DNA of 64,000 bases from Collybiopsis luxurians FD-317 M1 (taxonomy: Eukaryota; Basidiomycota; Agaricomycetes; Agaricales; Omphalotaceae): positions 1,031,297 to 1,095,296 of the forward strand of contig KN834750.1 in the NCBI GenBank assembly GCA_000827265.1, written 5' to 3'. A program made the position numbers and the translations under genes. Below are positions 9,091 to 21,288 of this stretch, piece after piece (the stretch's first letter is position 1; each line of letters starts with the position of its first letter). The notes under the pieces were generated by a model. That model was given only the letters and a program-made list of their open reading frames with translations, was not told where the DNA came from and made no database searches.

Positions 9091-11756
9091 ATGTCGACCA
9101 CCAACAACTCGGCTCTGCCAACTTCCTCCAGTACACGCTCCGCCGCAGCTATAAACAACCTCTTAGTTTCTGCTTCATCATCTTCAAGTGGCTTGAAACG
9201 CGGTAGAGAAACTGAACCTGAACGAGGTCCGTACAAAGACTCTTTCTGTCTCTCCAACTCAAATACTTTCAACAGACGGCTCCCTTCCCAATACAAAGCG
9301 ACATCTCCGTGCTACCCTCAATACTACCCTCAACGCTGCCGCCCTCGAAAGTAAGCTTGCAATCTTGCAAGCAAACTGCGTAGATCTAGAGAAAAAAGTT
9401 CGAGAGAAAGACCAGCGTTTGGATTTATTAGAAAAGGACAGGAGATGGCTACACGATCGGGAAACGGAGGAACGTGAAGCGCGAGAAAGGGAGAACAAAG
9501 AGGCTGCTGAAAAAGAGACCGAATTGAAGCGCCAACTTTCAGATGCTCGCATCGCTCTTTCGAATCTAGAGGTCTCTCATACAGATTTGCAAGAATCTCA
9601 TTTGCAACTCGAGCGTTCACGCGCGCATGAGGTCAGCCTGCTCAAAACTCAACTCGAAGAGGTCCAGAAACAGGCCGTGTATCTCGAGGCTAGGGTCGAG
9701 GAGGAGAAGAATGCTGCCAGAACCCGCGTTTCTGACATTGCTATCCCGTCCTCATTATCCCAATCCACCTCCTCCCTGCCAGACTCGGATCATCGACTCC
9801 TCACAGCCGAACTAAAACGCCAAGCCTCCTACTCCCGTCAACTAGAATCTACAAACACCCGGCTGAGCGCAGACCTCGTGGTGCTGAAAAGCGAGAATGC
9901 CGCTCTCCGAGAACGTAACGCAACGGTGGAAGTATTGAGAGAGGATAAGCGGGGACTCGAAAGCCGTCTCAGGATGAAAGAAGAAGAGATTAAAAAACTC
10001 GTACGCAAGACTGAGGACCTTCGGCGGAAAGCCGCCTCATCTAGACGGTCGAGTTCCGTCACATCACAGCTACCTCTCAACCCTTCTACGCTTGCCCACC
10101 ATCTCGGTCTCGAACAAGATGATCCCGCAGGTCAGACCGATAAAGAAGACGTTGCTATGCAGGATGAATCCGATGCGCTTCCAACAGTCCAAGCTACGTC
10201 TCAACTCACCTCTTTGCGACTGGAGCATGCCGCTTTGTTGGACGCACATGGGACCACTCTAGCAGAGCTGACGGCAGTCAAGAGGGAAAGAGATGCTTTA
10301 CGGGAAGGTGCCAGTGTTTATACCGAGCTGGAAACAGAAGTGACACAAAGTGACCGGGTAGAGGTAAGGTTGAGTGTTAATCCCAGTTATTCATAACAAC
10401 TTTCTTTCCTCAGATGTCGAACATGCGTATTCGTCTACGATTAAGAGAAGAAGAGCTGCAGGCAGCCTTGAAAGAATTAGCATTCTTGGAAACCGCTTTG
10501 GTAACTTATGTCCGTCAATAGTCGTACTACCCGAATTCATCGTCTACCCTTTAGACCCAACTCACTTCGGACACCAAATCCCAACCCGATTCTGGCACAT
10601 TGCCCTCATTACACGAGGCCCGCGTCCAACAACTCGAAGGTCTTTTCTCCGAAGCTAAACGCTCAAATACGGGACTTCGCTCCGAGATCGATAGTCTGTT
10701 GGAGAAACTGAAACAATCTAGCGAGCGAGTGGCCCAAGCTGAAACAAAAGCTCTTGAGCAGGCAAAAGAGTCAAAGTTGATGGACGAGAAGAGCGCTGGC
10801 ATAGTCAAGGAAGAGTTGACAGAGGTGAAGGCGGAACTGCAAAAGGAGAAAGAGAAAAGGGAAGAACTCGAAAAGTGTATGTTTTTCTGTTCCGTATCCC
10901 ACTTGTGTAAATTCTTAAAGATTTATCCTTCAGCCCTGGACCAAGTCGAGCAAGACCTCTTTGATCTCCGTGGAGAAGTCGCCGGCGGGCGACACGTTCC
11001 TCCCAACACTCGTATTTTGGAAATGAAGGGCAACCCTCACGATGAGTGGGAGACGAGTCGTACAGCCGTGCTGGAGAGATTGAAAGGGGAGAATCAGGCC
11101 TTGTTGAAGCGACTTGCCGAAGTCGAAGAGGCTCTGAAGGACGCTGCTGCCTCCCCGGCGCCTGCGCCGACCCCTGTAGACGCCTCCCAGCATCCCAATT
11201 CAACGCTGGTTCCAAAGGAAAGTCTGGATCTAGCTGTGCAGGAGAAGGAAGAACTGGAGAACGAGCTCAAGCAAAGAGAAAAGAGGTTATTGAGACTGCA
11301 ACAGGTATGATATCATCATCTCTCCATGCAAGTATATCGTCCCTGAAAAATCTTGTATCGTAGGTCTTCAAAGCGAAATCGGCGGAATTCCGTGAAGCCA
11401 TCGAATCCATCATGGGTGTCAAACTTGCATTCTATCCAAACGGTCAAGTCCGCATCACTTCATTGTTCGATCTCAATGCAAGTTTCGTCTTTAGTCCAGA
11501 TAAGGTTGGTTCACATTCATTGCTGTTTGCAATCAACAAGCTTATTTTCATACTCTAGACCGCAAAGGGTCATAATGCTCAAACAAGTCATGAAGGCAGT
11601 GGAATGAACATGCAGCTAGTCGCCACAGGCGAAGGCGGTCCGCAGGATTTGCCAAATATGATGCGATACTGGATTGAGACAGAGGGTTGTCTCCCGGGTT
11701 TTATAGCGAGCGTAACACTTGAGTGTTATGAGAGCTCGAAAAGAAATAAATCATAG
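9091..11756 (+). CDS. MAD1: Spindle assembly checkpoint protein Mad1
   Basis: Mad1 recruits Mad2 to unattached kinetochores and templates its conversion, delaying anaphase. Exons 9091-9226, 9276-10363, 10414-10500, 10555-10876, 10934-11304, 11364-11504 and 11559-11756 join to 780 residues. After a Ser-rich start, residues ~50-650 are Glu/Lys/Arg-rich heptad sequence (coiled coil). The C-terminal domain (669-780) is diagnostic: FREAIESIMGVKLAFYPNGQ, RITSLFDLN, MMRYWIETEGCLPGFIASVT. The Bub1-binding position that is Arg-Leu-Lys in yeast and human Mad1 reads Arg-Leu-Gln here (RLQQVFKAKS, about residue 665). All seven exon phases agree. The Mad2-binding motif was not located with confidence. Confidence 0.93.
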
Positions 11757-12125
11757 GGACCGCCTTGTGTATATACAGTACTCGAAAAAACCGTTCTGCG
11801 ACTTCAAGGCGATGGTAGAGGCCAGCTAATGACTGTATTATAAGTATAGTAGTAATGATATGTAAATAGTTCCGGTGTCCTGTGCTGAAACATGCAATGA
11901 AGAAAGCGCGAATAAGAGACAACGATGAAGGAAAGCAGAAGTGCATGCAAGATTGAGAGGATGAGAGAGAGCGGAAAGTAAAAAGAAAGACGAAGAGACA
12001 AGTGATATGCGATGCGATGAGATACTGATTGTGATTTACAATGAAAAGAGAAACGACTGAGAGCAGATGTCACAAAAAAAAGAAATGCGCGAAGGGAAGA
12101 AATAAGCGACTTGTGGCGCTCGCCT
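11757..12125. other. Intergenic between convergent 3' ends
   Basis: 369 bp of purine-rich sequence (plus strand) between the MAD1 stop and the stop of the minus-strand serine-rich gene. Presumably both 3' UTRs. Nothing else seen. Confidence 0.5.
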
Positions 12126-15100
12126 TTAGGACCGCGGTACGAAAATGGTGACGAGAACAATGAAAGGAACGTAGGTGAAAAGAGATACAACGATCATGAC
12201 CCGACATCTATTCCGCCAAGACTTGGCGTCTGGAAGGTGCAGGTGAGAGCCTGGTACAACACTCGCGAGAAATACACGTACCATGTTCCACTTGAGGATC
12301 ATCCAAAACCACACTCTTTCCCAACCTCCTGGTTTTTGGAATCCCCACAAAGAGCCCAGCGATCCACCACACAGGAAACAAGATAAAACCCAGGAAAAAC
12401 AACCACGCATGGATAGGACTTCCCCCGCCTTCGACCCAGTGTACGACCGGGAGCTTCCCCCCATTCTCCTCTCCAGGCTGCTTCTCCAGATCTGCGTCTT
12501 CCGCCTTGACTAATCTGCTTCCAAACAGCTTCCCCCGAAGACCTCTGAAACCCCAGAAGCTCGCCACGGCATCCCGACATCCAGAAAACCAACCTCTCTC
12601 TTCCGGGCCCGCAGATGGGAACGCCAGTGACCAAGACGTCGGATGCACCGGGTTAGGCTTCCTTGGGTCGCGCATATGATAAGCCGTGGACCGATGGACA
12701 GATATCGAAGGCGCATGAGGAGATATGAGGGCCGAAATGGGTATTGACGCCTGGGTGGTGGATATACTGTTTCGTTTGGAGGACCGTGTAGAAGGTGGAC
12801 CCCGAACACGTTGAGGTTGACCTACATAGCGGCCATTGCGGTGTTGACGGGATGAAGTAGAACCTGCTCCATGAAGCGAGGACTGTGTTGGCGTTCGAGA
12901 AACTCGAGATGAAGGGCGTATGGATGGGGTGGCTGTTCCGTTATATGGTACATAATTACGGCTGCCAGCACGCGACGACGGTATACGGACTACACCGTTC
13001 TCGGAGACTGTCTGAGTGGTCGCAAAGCTCGTGCCACTGGAAATCCGGGCGCGTTTCCGCCGAGTATAATGAGATGCATTGTAAGAGGAAGTGGAAGTAC
13101 GATGCACTGTCAACACTCATATTAATGAAGTAGCTTGTAAAAAATGGTAATAAGACGCACTTCTCGGTTCAGCAGCGAAGGTCGCTCTATAGACTGTCCT
13201 TTGATGCTGCTTCGCGATTTCAGGCAGGGACGGTGTGCTATTATTGACAGTAGCATCATCGCCTACACCATCAACCTCATCCGCTTTTCGCTTTCCTTTA
13301 CCCAAGCTACCTGCAGAGGTTGAAGGTGCCAGTGGAATGGGCTCGAATCTTGAGCTAGAGGCCATTGCGGAACGTAACGGTGTGGAAGGCCTCGAAGGAG
13401 GCCGCGAAGAAGGAAAAGGAGGAAGTGGAGGAACAGGAGACTGTGTTGCGGCGCTAGGCGGCGTTACATTTCTCAACGGCGAAGACGTTCTAGAAGAAGA
13501 AATTTCTCTATTTTTGCCTTTTCCTCTGCCTCTACTCTTCGGACTTGGACTTGATCGCTCATCTCCACTTCCGCCGAGGGATTCTTGAGGTGGAGTTCGT
13601 GGGGGGGTTGTGGTGCCAGCCACCATGGTGTGATTTTTGGAATGTGATTCCGTGTGTGCAGAAGGAGTGGAGTGGTCGGTGCTGGCCGATAAATTAGGTG
13701 TTTGATTTACCGCTGAGGAAAGAGAAGTCAGCTAAGTATGCATTGACACGTTTCACAACAAAGGTCTAATGACGAAAACAAAGGTGAAATCGCAGCACGA
13801 AATGAAATGAACAAAGCGCGCGGAAGAGGGTCTAAAAATGTGGGCAGATTAATGACTTACTAGCAATCGCGGATGGTCCAAATTGCTGTAGACGAAACGG
13901 TGTCCCTAGAACTTCCAACATCCGGACCTATGAAGAGGATATGAGTATCTTAATCTTTGGTGCAGTCAGGCCCTTTTATCTATTGCGATGGTGCACGACG
14001 AGCACAATCAAATGAAACACGAGGAGAACGCGATTAACTCGCGTAAGCCTCGAAAGACGGAACAAATCATAAAAAATTACTTTGATAACACTCACGTTGT
14101 CTCTGCGTGGCTCAGCTAGCTCACCGGAAACAACGGTCGAAGCAGGGAGAGACAAAAAGGGCTCTTGAGCAGGTCTTCTTGCTCGACGTTTACTGCTACG
14201 ACTACTTCCTGTGCTTCGCTCGGTATCCCTTCTTCGTCTTCGAGAACTTCGGAAGAGCTGGTCCGAGGATGATGACGTTGCAAAGATGTCCTGCGCCCGC
14301 GGTCTACTAGGTCTCGCGACGCTATCATACTCATCATCCGACGTCGATGCGAGGCGACGATGCTGTGCCAAGGATGGCATAGACATGGACGGCCGAGGTT
14401 GAGATGAAGGCTCAGTGTCCAAATCAAATGCCAAATCAGCACTCTTGACATCGCCGGGCTGCGTTCCGACCGTACTACCGCCCGCATTACCAAAAATACT
14501 AAAACGAAGGGCTGGGTATGCATGTTGAGAGGAGACAGAAGACTGCCCAAATGCTGGACCACTAGAGCCAAAGGTAAAACCTGACGACGGAGGAGAATTG
14601 GGATGTGGAGGATGAGATGGCGTATGGAGGGACTGAGGTTGAGATTGGGAACGAGAATGGGCGTGATTTTGGGATGGGGAAGTGGACTGGAAAGAATGCG
14701 TGGAAAGTGAACCCGAGAGATCTGCGGATGTATCTGCCGGGTGCGCGGGAGATGTCTGATTAGAACTGGCGCGTGAACGTTGCGAGTTGGATAGGGAGAC
14801 GTCGGGGCTAGCACCAAAGTCAGCGATATGAGGGACAGAGTTATGTCTGCGGGATTTGCGTCTGCCAAAAGTGTTCCATGCAGAAGGGGGATTAGGAGAA
14901 GGTGAAGCACGGGCACCTAGTCCTGTCAAACGGTTCAATATACGGTTTGTACGAGACTCAGGTCGTTCAGTTGATGATGAAGAGCTCGCGATAATTTGGG
15001 GATCACTGTGTGATGGTTCTGGAGATGTGGTTTCTGGAAGAGTTTCAAGGTTTGTGTCCAGTACGTTTGTATTCTGAGTGGGGACAGCACTGGCGGAGGA

Positions 15101-15373
15101 ATTGCGTCTATTTCGCATCCACGGAGTTAGCGAAACAAAGGTGGGGTTATCGTCTGAGTGAGTAGGTCGTGAATCATTTATTTCTGGTCTGCCTGAAGAT
15201 AATTCAGCAGCCAGAGCATTGAGATCTGGATGAATTCTTCGTTCGAATGGAGTTGAGTTTGTTATAGACAAGCTTTGGGAAGACCTTGGCTCTGGGGTAG
15301 GATTTAACGGTTCCTCTACCAAACTGGAGCCTCGTTTTCTGTAAATGCGAGAGAGAATATTGAAACTGGGCAT
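12126..15373 (-). CDS. Serine-rich protein with two C-terminal membrane segments
   Basis: Five exons (15373-14096, 13927-13861, 13712-13161, 13106-12282, 12229-12126) join without phase conflict to 941 residues, linking open frames that look like separate genes. The protein is largely disordered and Ser/Pro/Arg-rich. A short conserved-looking island VRMLEVLGTPFRLQQFGPSA lies at 427-446. Near the C-terminus come one hydrophobic stretch (HAWLFFLGFILFPVWWIAGL) and a second right at the end (VMIVVSLFTYVPFIVLVTIF), separated by a basic loop. This layout recalls fungal 'serine-rich' membrane proteins of unknown role, with a long cytosolic tail and a C-terminal hairpin anchor. An intron in the 5' UTR (CCTG|GTATGTTAC ... 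CAATAG) is likely. Splicing is well supported; function is unknown. Confidence 0.8.
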
Positions 15374-15684
15374 GGCTATTGGAGGTTAACAAAGCTCCTA
15401 ATAAAACTGAAGTAACATACCAGGTTCATATAGCTTTGCTAGTCGTACGGATCGTCAGCTTTGAATGATATGAAGAGAAGAGAATGTGAAAATTGAGAAT
15501 CTGATGAATTTGGACAGAAAACAAGATGGATAGCAGGTTCAACGGTAGCTTCCTCTTTTGGAAATTCAATAAACGCCCATAACCGGAAATAGACGATCCG
15601 GAATTTAAGCGCTGCGCAGTAACCTTATAACTGCGGAGGCTGTTGTCCCAAAGCTGTTGAACCTGTACCACTACCACCACCACC
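15374..15684. promoter_or_regulatory. Divergent promoter, serine-rich protein and C2H2 factor
   Basis: 311 bp between two divergent starts, including the probable 5' UTR intron of the minus-strand gene. No specific element recognised. Confidence 0.45.
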
Positions 15685-16714
15685 ATGTCCGACTTTGCTT
15701 CCTACGCCGCTGCTGATAACAGTCATTTTGACTTGTTTTCTTCTTCCTATATCAACAACAACAAGCACTCTGCCGTCGATTTCACCTCAATCCACGACGA
15801 CTTGGTCCTTGCTCCAACCAACGACGAATTCGACTCGGAACTCGACGCTCTCATCGAGGGCATCGACTTTGATCTCTTACCTGTATCTAATCCACAGGCC
15901 TTTCAATATCGTCAACCCACCGCCTCCGCTTTCACCTTTTCTTCTTCAGAATCTTCCTACGACTCTGCTCGCTCAGAGTCTTCGTATTCTCCACGAGATT
16001 CTGCTTCCAACTACTCTTTCATCCCTGAGCTTGACTCCGAGTTTCAAAGATTCGGAGTAGATTCTCCTGCGCAGGCGCTCGATCTCAGCAGCTTGGATTG
16101 TATTGATCCAGCTGCGTTCAACACAATGACTTCGCCTCCCCATAGCCCTGTTGTTGCGGGGAAGCGTTATGGCCATCACAGGTCCAGATCTAGCTTCTCA
16201 GACTATGGTCCGTCAACCAAACCAGCCAACTACTTCGATCAGTTGGCCAATTATAGTGCAACGGCTTCCATCGACCAGTTCCCACTTGTCCCCTCGATTC
16301 CGCTCGTACCCTTTTCTACTGAAGAGGTCCACAAGGGGAATCCTCGTCGCAAGTACAAGTGTACCATTTGTCCCCGTGGTACGTTATCTATTCACTTTGC
16401 AACGTTTCCGTAGCATCCAATTGACGTTCCATCTTTCCGCAGCTTTTGACAGGGCATTCAACCTCAAAACCCACCTGGAAACCCATAACCCCAATCGGCC
16501 CAAGCCATATGTTTGTCCTCATTCTGCTTGTCTTCGCGCCTTCAGTCGCAAGCACGATCTTGGTCGACACTTGACAAGCATTCACCGGGAGGATTCTTCC
16601 AAGCCGATTGGTGTCGGGAAGGCTGATCAACGGATCTGGTGCGATGCCTGCGGCAAGAGCTCCGTCTCTACTGACGCCGCCTGCAACTGCGTCAAGTCTG
16701 ATGAAGTCAAGTAA
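15685..16714 (+). CDS. C2H2 zinc-finger transcription factor
   Basis: Two exons (15685-16378, 16443-16714) give 321 residues. The first ~220 residues are acidic and Ser/Tyr-rich and disordered (probable activation region: DELDALIEGIDFDLL-type composition). Finger 1 is YKCTICPRAFDRAFNLKTHL (C-x2-C-x12-H-x3-H); the single intron cuts this finger. Finger 2 is YVCPHSACLRAFSRKHDLGR followed by HLTSIH (C-x4-C form). A third cysteine cluster, WCDACGKSS...ACNC, ends the protein. Two tandem C2H2 fingers followed by a short Cys-rich tail is a common agaricomycete regulator type. DNA target unknown. Start chosen at the first ATG, just after a run of CCACCA. Confidence 0.9.
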
Positions 16715-17631
16715 TATAACTCTATCTGCTGTTTTGTTTGTGTACGTTGAATCTTCTGTCGTGCCGTGATCTTTTTGCTGACCACACAATTCCAGTAAAC
16801 ATCACCCTTCCTAACTTCTTGGCGCTGCGCAAAGCCTTTTCTATACACTCGTTCATTTGTGTTTGGCTTCCCATTCATCGTTAGTTTAGATAACGAGACA
16901 TAGCATGCCAGGCGTCAGTTGTTGTGTCACGTACCGTCCCGTCTAGAAGAGTCTTTCTTTTAGGCCCAGCGATGGACGTGATCTCGAGCTGAATTCTCTT
17001 TCCTCTTATATCATCTATATGCTTTCTACTTGTTCTCTGCTTGCCTTGGATCTGCCTTTTCTTTTCTACAAATATGTACCCATTTCTCTGTTCCTGTGTA
17101 CTTGTTTGCTGTCGTATCGAAATAGACTTTTGTTTCTTACTTAACAGTGAGAGCGTCGGTAAAGAAAAGAACCTGCTTCACGATTTTTCACCGCCTTTTG
17201 ATTCTAATAGAGATAGATCCTTTGTTTGCTGTCACACCCACCAGTTGTGTGCCCTCAGGTTGTAATGTCAGCCGAGGATTCTTCTTTGAATTCGACTTTT
17301 ACTGCGTATCGGACCGAATGTGCCTCCGCAGTCGCTACCAAACTTCTTTGAGGGTCTCCCGACTCTGACGATGCCAAGCTCCAAGTTCTGTGAATTAATG
17401 AAATTGACAATACCCTACCGTTTGTCGGGGCGACATCAAAGGTGTACTGGTTCCGCATGCCTCCTGTGTTGTACATGTTCTGCGGCTCTAAATATCTATT
17501 TCATGTCGATTAACGTTCACGATCGTTTTGGAGACAATTTCATATCCTCACTACATAAGAGGGTATTCACCTTTTATATGGGGAGTAAATGAAGATTATC
17601 GTTACTTCGATTCCGTTCAGCTCGATACAAT
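16715..17631. other. Intergenic, no gene recognised
   Basis: About 900 bp, T-rich in its first half (likely 3' UTR of the C2H2 gene). A broken plus-strand frame starts MSAEDSSFNSTF at 17263 but meets a stop after 28 codons and could not be extended by splicing. No motif or repeat seen. Confidence 0.4.
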
Positions 17632-19419
17632 ATGATTTTCATGACCCTAGAAAGTCGCAACTTTGCCACGACGTTTCTCTACCGTCGGGATAACGAAAGC
17701 GCGGAAATCGACGTTGGCTTCAAGACCGAGAAGCCTTACGTGCCCCTAGATGTAACTCGTGTAAGGAGCTTTCCTTTTCGAAGACGAAATCATGTTAACG
17801 AGACTACTTATGTGCAGGGGGACCTTATGCTCGGTTCTGTGGTTCTGGGATTCTTTGTAAGTGAATCGGCTGTACCAGACCTCTTGTATATACCGAGTAT
17901 TTCGTGTTTGGCTTCTTCGTGTTTGCATTTTGGACGGCCATGCGCGAAACGTTTCGCTCAAGAAAAGTAACCTTATACGCTAATTCAGCCGCACCTTGAC
18001 GCGAAACCTCCGGCAATTAGCTCTCGTTCTATATTTTTATGGTATGGTTGGAGATTGCTGCGTAAGTTTCGATAGTCTCTTGGATGTAAGGCCCTTGTCA
18101 TTTATGAAACTCATTCAAAACTTTCAACTGTGTAGGGATATCGTTTTTGCTGCTAGTCTTCGACGTCCAATTAATCTGCGTCCTGATGACAGCTGTGTAT
18201 TCGAAATAGGTTATCACCTGGCTCTATCTGTATTCATCTCCATCCTTCCTTCTTTTACCTTCGCCGCTGATTCGACATCCTTCCAGTGCTGGTTATCTGC
18301 CTCCAGGCCTCGCAATGTTTGCTACAATCATTGCCTGCTGGATATGTCAAGTCCAATGCCTCCTCCAAATCATCGCCAATCGTCTTTCTATCTTGTTCAT
18401 AAACCCTAGACATCGAGTTTGTCCCCCAATTCTTTCGGTGAAGACTGCTTACGCCAATGGTGGACTACAGATGTATCTCAAGCTCACAGTGGCTGGTATC
18501 GTCACTGTCGTCTCCGTTAGCACTGCTTTCATATGTGAGGTTTTTTTCGGATTCGCGACGAGTCGAGTTCTTTGCTGATCCTCAGAAAAGGGATTCCGGC
18601 ACAGCTGCAAATCAACCACAGATACATCGAGGCAATGATACTTTCATCTTTTCTCTCATAAATATGTCACTCATCTCACGTTTCGAATAGACAAATCGCT
18701 GGTGGGATCGATTTGAGAAATCGATATATCTTCGTAAGTTTGTGGGATATAACTCATATTGCATAGACCGTGACTCACTTGAATGCAGGTCACCGATTTG
18801 CTGTTGAACGGATTATTCATTCATACCGTCAAGAAACGACTGATTGACCACGGAGTAAGTATCGCTGTTCACTATATTTAAAAATGAGAATGTAAACGTT
18901 CTCTATTTCGTAGTTATCGAAGTATGACAAGGTCGTGAAGTACGCTCTCAGTAATCTACTCTGCCCTGGACGTACTAACGTTTTCTTTGATAGGCTAAAT
19001 GTATACATGATTGTAGTTTCTATCAGTCTAGACATTCTGCTGCTCGGGGTCACAGCGTTAAAGAATCCGTTTGTCTATTGCCAATTTCATCCGGTCGTCT
19101 ACATTTGCAAACTCCAAATTGAAATGATCATGGCTCGTACGTTTCTGCTGTACTCCTTCTGTTCTTTCCACAATCGCTCGCTTTTAACGCTCCTTTGTTG
19201 ACAGAAATTATCGTCAAGGTTGCTCAAAGCACCGGTATCACCATCATCGAGGCGCCTTCCGATCGCACCACCTCCAACTGTGATGTCAATCCCGCCTCTC
19301 AGATGGCCGTCCATATCAATACCCATGTCTGCGAAACCAATGACGAAAATGTCTTTGAAATGCAAGATCGTTGCAGAGATCGGGAAAAGAAGCTTGAAAT
19401 AAAATTGGAAGCGGTCTGA
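17632..19419 (+). CDS. Fungal polytopic membrane protein, 13 exons, one unresolved frame break
   Basis: Exons 17632-17760, 17818-17856, 17898-17966, 18021-18061, 18136-18151, 18210-18416, 18471-18534, 18591-18631, 18691-18733, 18789-18854, 18914-18939, 18994-19136 and 19205-19419 give about 365 residues with roughly seven hydrophobic segments. The sequence matches my memory of a widespread uncharacterised fungal integral membrane family: YIFMVWLEIAADIVFA, ACWICQVQCLLQIIANRLSI, FIWIPAQLQINHRYIE, RWWDRFEKSIYL, TDLLLNGLFIHTVKKRLI, MIVVSISLDILLLG, FHPVVYICKLQIEMIMAQ. Two introns use GC donors (18152, 18632). At the ninth donor, the only GT (18734) leaves one nucleotide too many to continue in frame, so the gene is either decaying, uses an unseen splice site, or has a base error. 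The start is uncertain (17641 is an alternative). Confidence 0.62.
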
Positions 19420-19747
19420 GATAGATTGACTCCAGAGGGTGACTGTCGACTGGAGTTTTTTTATGCTTCCACTTTCACCATTCACTACCATCAGTACGCG
19501 CTGTGCTAACGCAGTTCTCTGACACACGAACTATCCCTCGATTACCATAGATATAGAGCTAGAAAGTGTTTCTAGTGGTTTTTTATGGTTATTGTTATGC
19601 TCCTACTCTACGTCTAAGCAATCCATTAGATACTCTGGAAGAGCCGCCTCCCAGAAGTACAACTACAGAGTAGATACATAACAGATACTATTAAGTAAAA
19701 TACTCAGGAGATATATGGTAAAATGCCCATCATAGCCTAGTAAAATG
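19420..19747. other. Intergenic between convergent 3' ends
   Basis: 328 bp between the stop of the polytopic membrane protein and the stop of the minus-strand HxRRGD gene. Nothing recognised. Confidence 0.5.
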
Positions 19748-21288
19748 TCACCAGAATCTCATGCTTATTGGTGTTTTGCCATCGACCAGTCTTCGATGAA
19801 CAATATTACTGGTGAATGAAGACCACTGAACACAAAAAAGTCAACGGTGGCAGCCAGAGATCAAGAACTTCAGTACTTACCCCATTTCCGATAAATACCG
19901 CAGCCTTCCTGGCAATATCCATGTCCACCGCCATATTAACATCTGTTTGCTCTGCATTCAACTCGAGATCCTTGCTGGTGACTATAGTATGCCATCCGTC
20001 GTTTCTAAGATAGTTGAGCATATCTTCTAACCATTCTCCCTTTGCGTTTGTGAGGAGATACATTACATCCAATGTCCGTTTTTCCCCATTGCGGGCAGCG
20101 GCTATATACGCATTTCTCGCCTCTCGAACCTTCTCCATGATAGCTTGCTGCTCAGGGAAACACCGCTCGAGATAGGACTGATTGTACTCGGAGGTATTCC
20201 ATACCAAATTTGCAGGTACTTCGAAGGCATCAGGGAGCTGCGGCAATAGATTCCAGCTATAAAAGGTGCTGTTATGGTAAGCCAACCTTCCACATGCTTC
20301 CTCGAAATCGCCGCGTCTGATATGTATGGCCATCATCCGGTCGAAGGGGTTTCGCGGGCCAAGATTTGAAAGGGGAAGCCGTGAACCCCGAGGAAAAAAA
20401 AGGAATTCATTCGCATCTACCGCGCTCTTCACGACGGGAGATGTCTCCAGTAGCCTACTTACGGGAGACTTTGAAAATACTTCCCAGAGTGAGAGAACCC
20501 GCCAACTGCCCCACATCCAGAGATCAAAGACTTGAGGAAACATATCGTTCTCATGATCACCCTGGATTTCTACACAACGTTCAGGTGCTTCACGTAAGAC
20601 TTTGGCCCAATGGTTGAGCATGTCGATTCCAGGGGAATTCCAGACCGGAGGTTTGAATTCTCGAGTGTTCATTATTCGTCGTTCTTCGGGTGGACAGACA
20701 ACGTCATACCATCGTTCTGATATGGCTCGTGGTGCAGTATCGCCCTCTTCCCAAGGTCCTCCAGCTGCAGGTCCAGATATGAGTGCATTCAGCGGTGTTC
20801 GTGGGGGATTAGTGCGAAACTGGGATTCCGGCCACGAGTAGTAGGCGCTTTTCCATGTATAGCTTTGAAAAACGTAGGACCGGCCAGATACATAGGAAAG
20901 GTGGGCATTCATGAGCCTAAAGACGGAAATGATGAGAGAGTCATAGGAAAAGTACGCAAACCGAAATCACCGACACTTCATTAAGCACATTATTCCAGCC
21001 CAGCATCTTGATTTGGTTTTCAAACTTGACATATCTCCCTGTTCTACCTTCGGGAAATGGAAGGTTTAAGTCATGCTGAGGCAGACTGTCTTCCCATTGG
21101 TACAATTTTTCCCATGTTGGTGGTTTTGGTGGTCTCCGGCTTGCTTCAACTGCTCCCCCAATTTCTGGAGGGAATAGGATTGCGGTTGGCGAAGGCCCTA
21201 ATTTACCCAACAAGGAAATTGCAACGATGAAGGTGAGCACAATCCCAGCCAAATAGAAGCGACTAGGAAGACGAAGAAGGCCTATCAT
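19748..21288 (-). CDS. Type II membrane protein with HxRRGD motif, O-fucosyltransferase-like (copy 1)
   Basis: Exons 21288-20975, 20916-19881 and 19825-19748 give 475 residues. An N-terminal signal-anchor (residues ~10-30, FYLAGIVLTFIVAISLLGKL) points to the Golgi/ER lumen. The stem has PQHDLNLPFPEGRTGRYVKF. The catalytic-type motif HIRRGD (303-308) is the GDP-fucose-binding signature of O- and alpha-1,6/1,2-fucosyltransferases. Near the C-terminus EQTDVNMAVDMDIARKAAVF and GNGWSSFTSNIVHRRLVDG complete the expected final strand, including the Ser/Thr-Asn cluster. Hence a glycosyltransferase of the O-FucT superfamily is inferred; donor and acceptor are not known. A clear paralog lies at 57.6-59.3 kb. 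The last 26 codons come from a separate exon, without which the reading would end in unrelated residues. Confidence 0.75.

Noticed and set aside
16151..16714. 187-codon plus frame overlapping the C2H2 gene
   Set aside because: Shares only the second exon frame; upstream part is a shifted reading of the first exon.
18136..18210. Apparent second frame break in the polytopic membrane gene
   Set aside because: A GC-AG intron (18152-18209) joins DIVFA to VITWLYLYS in frame, matching the family.
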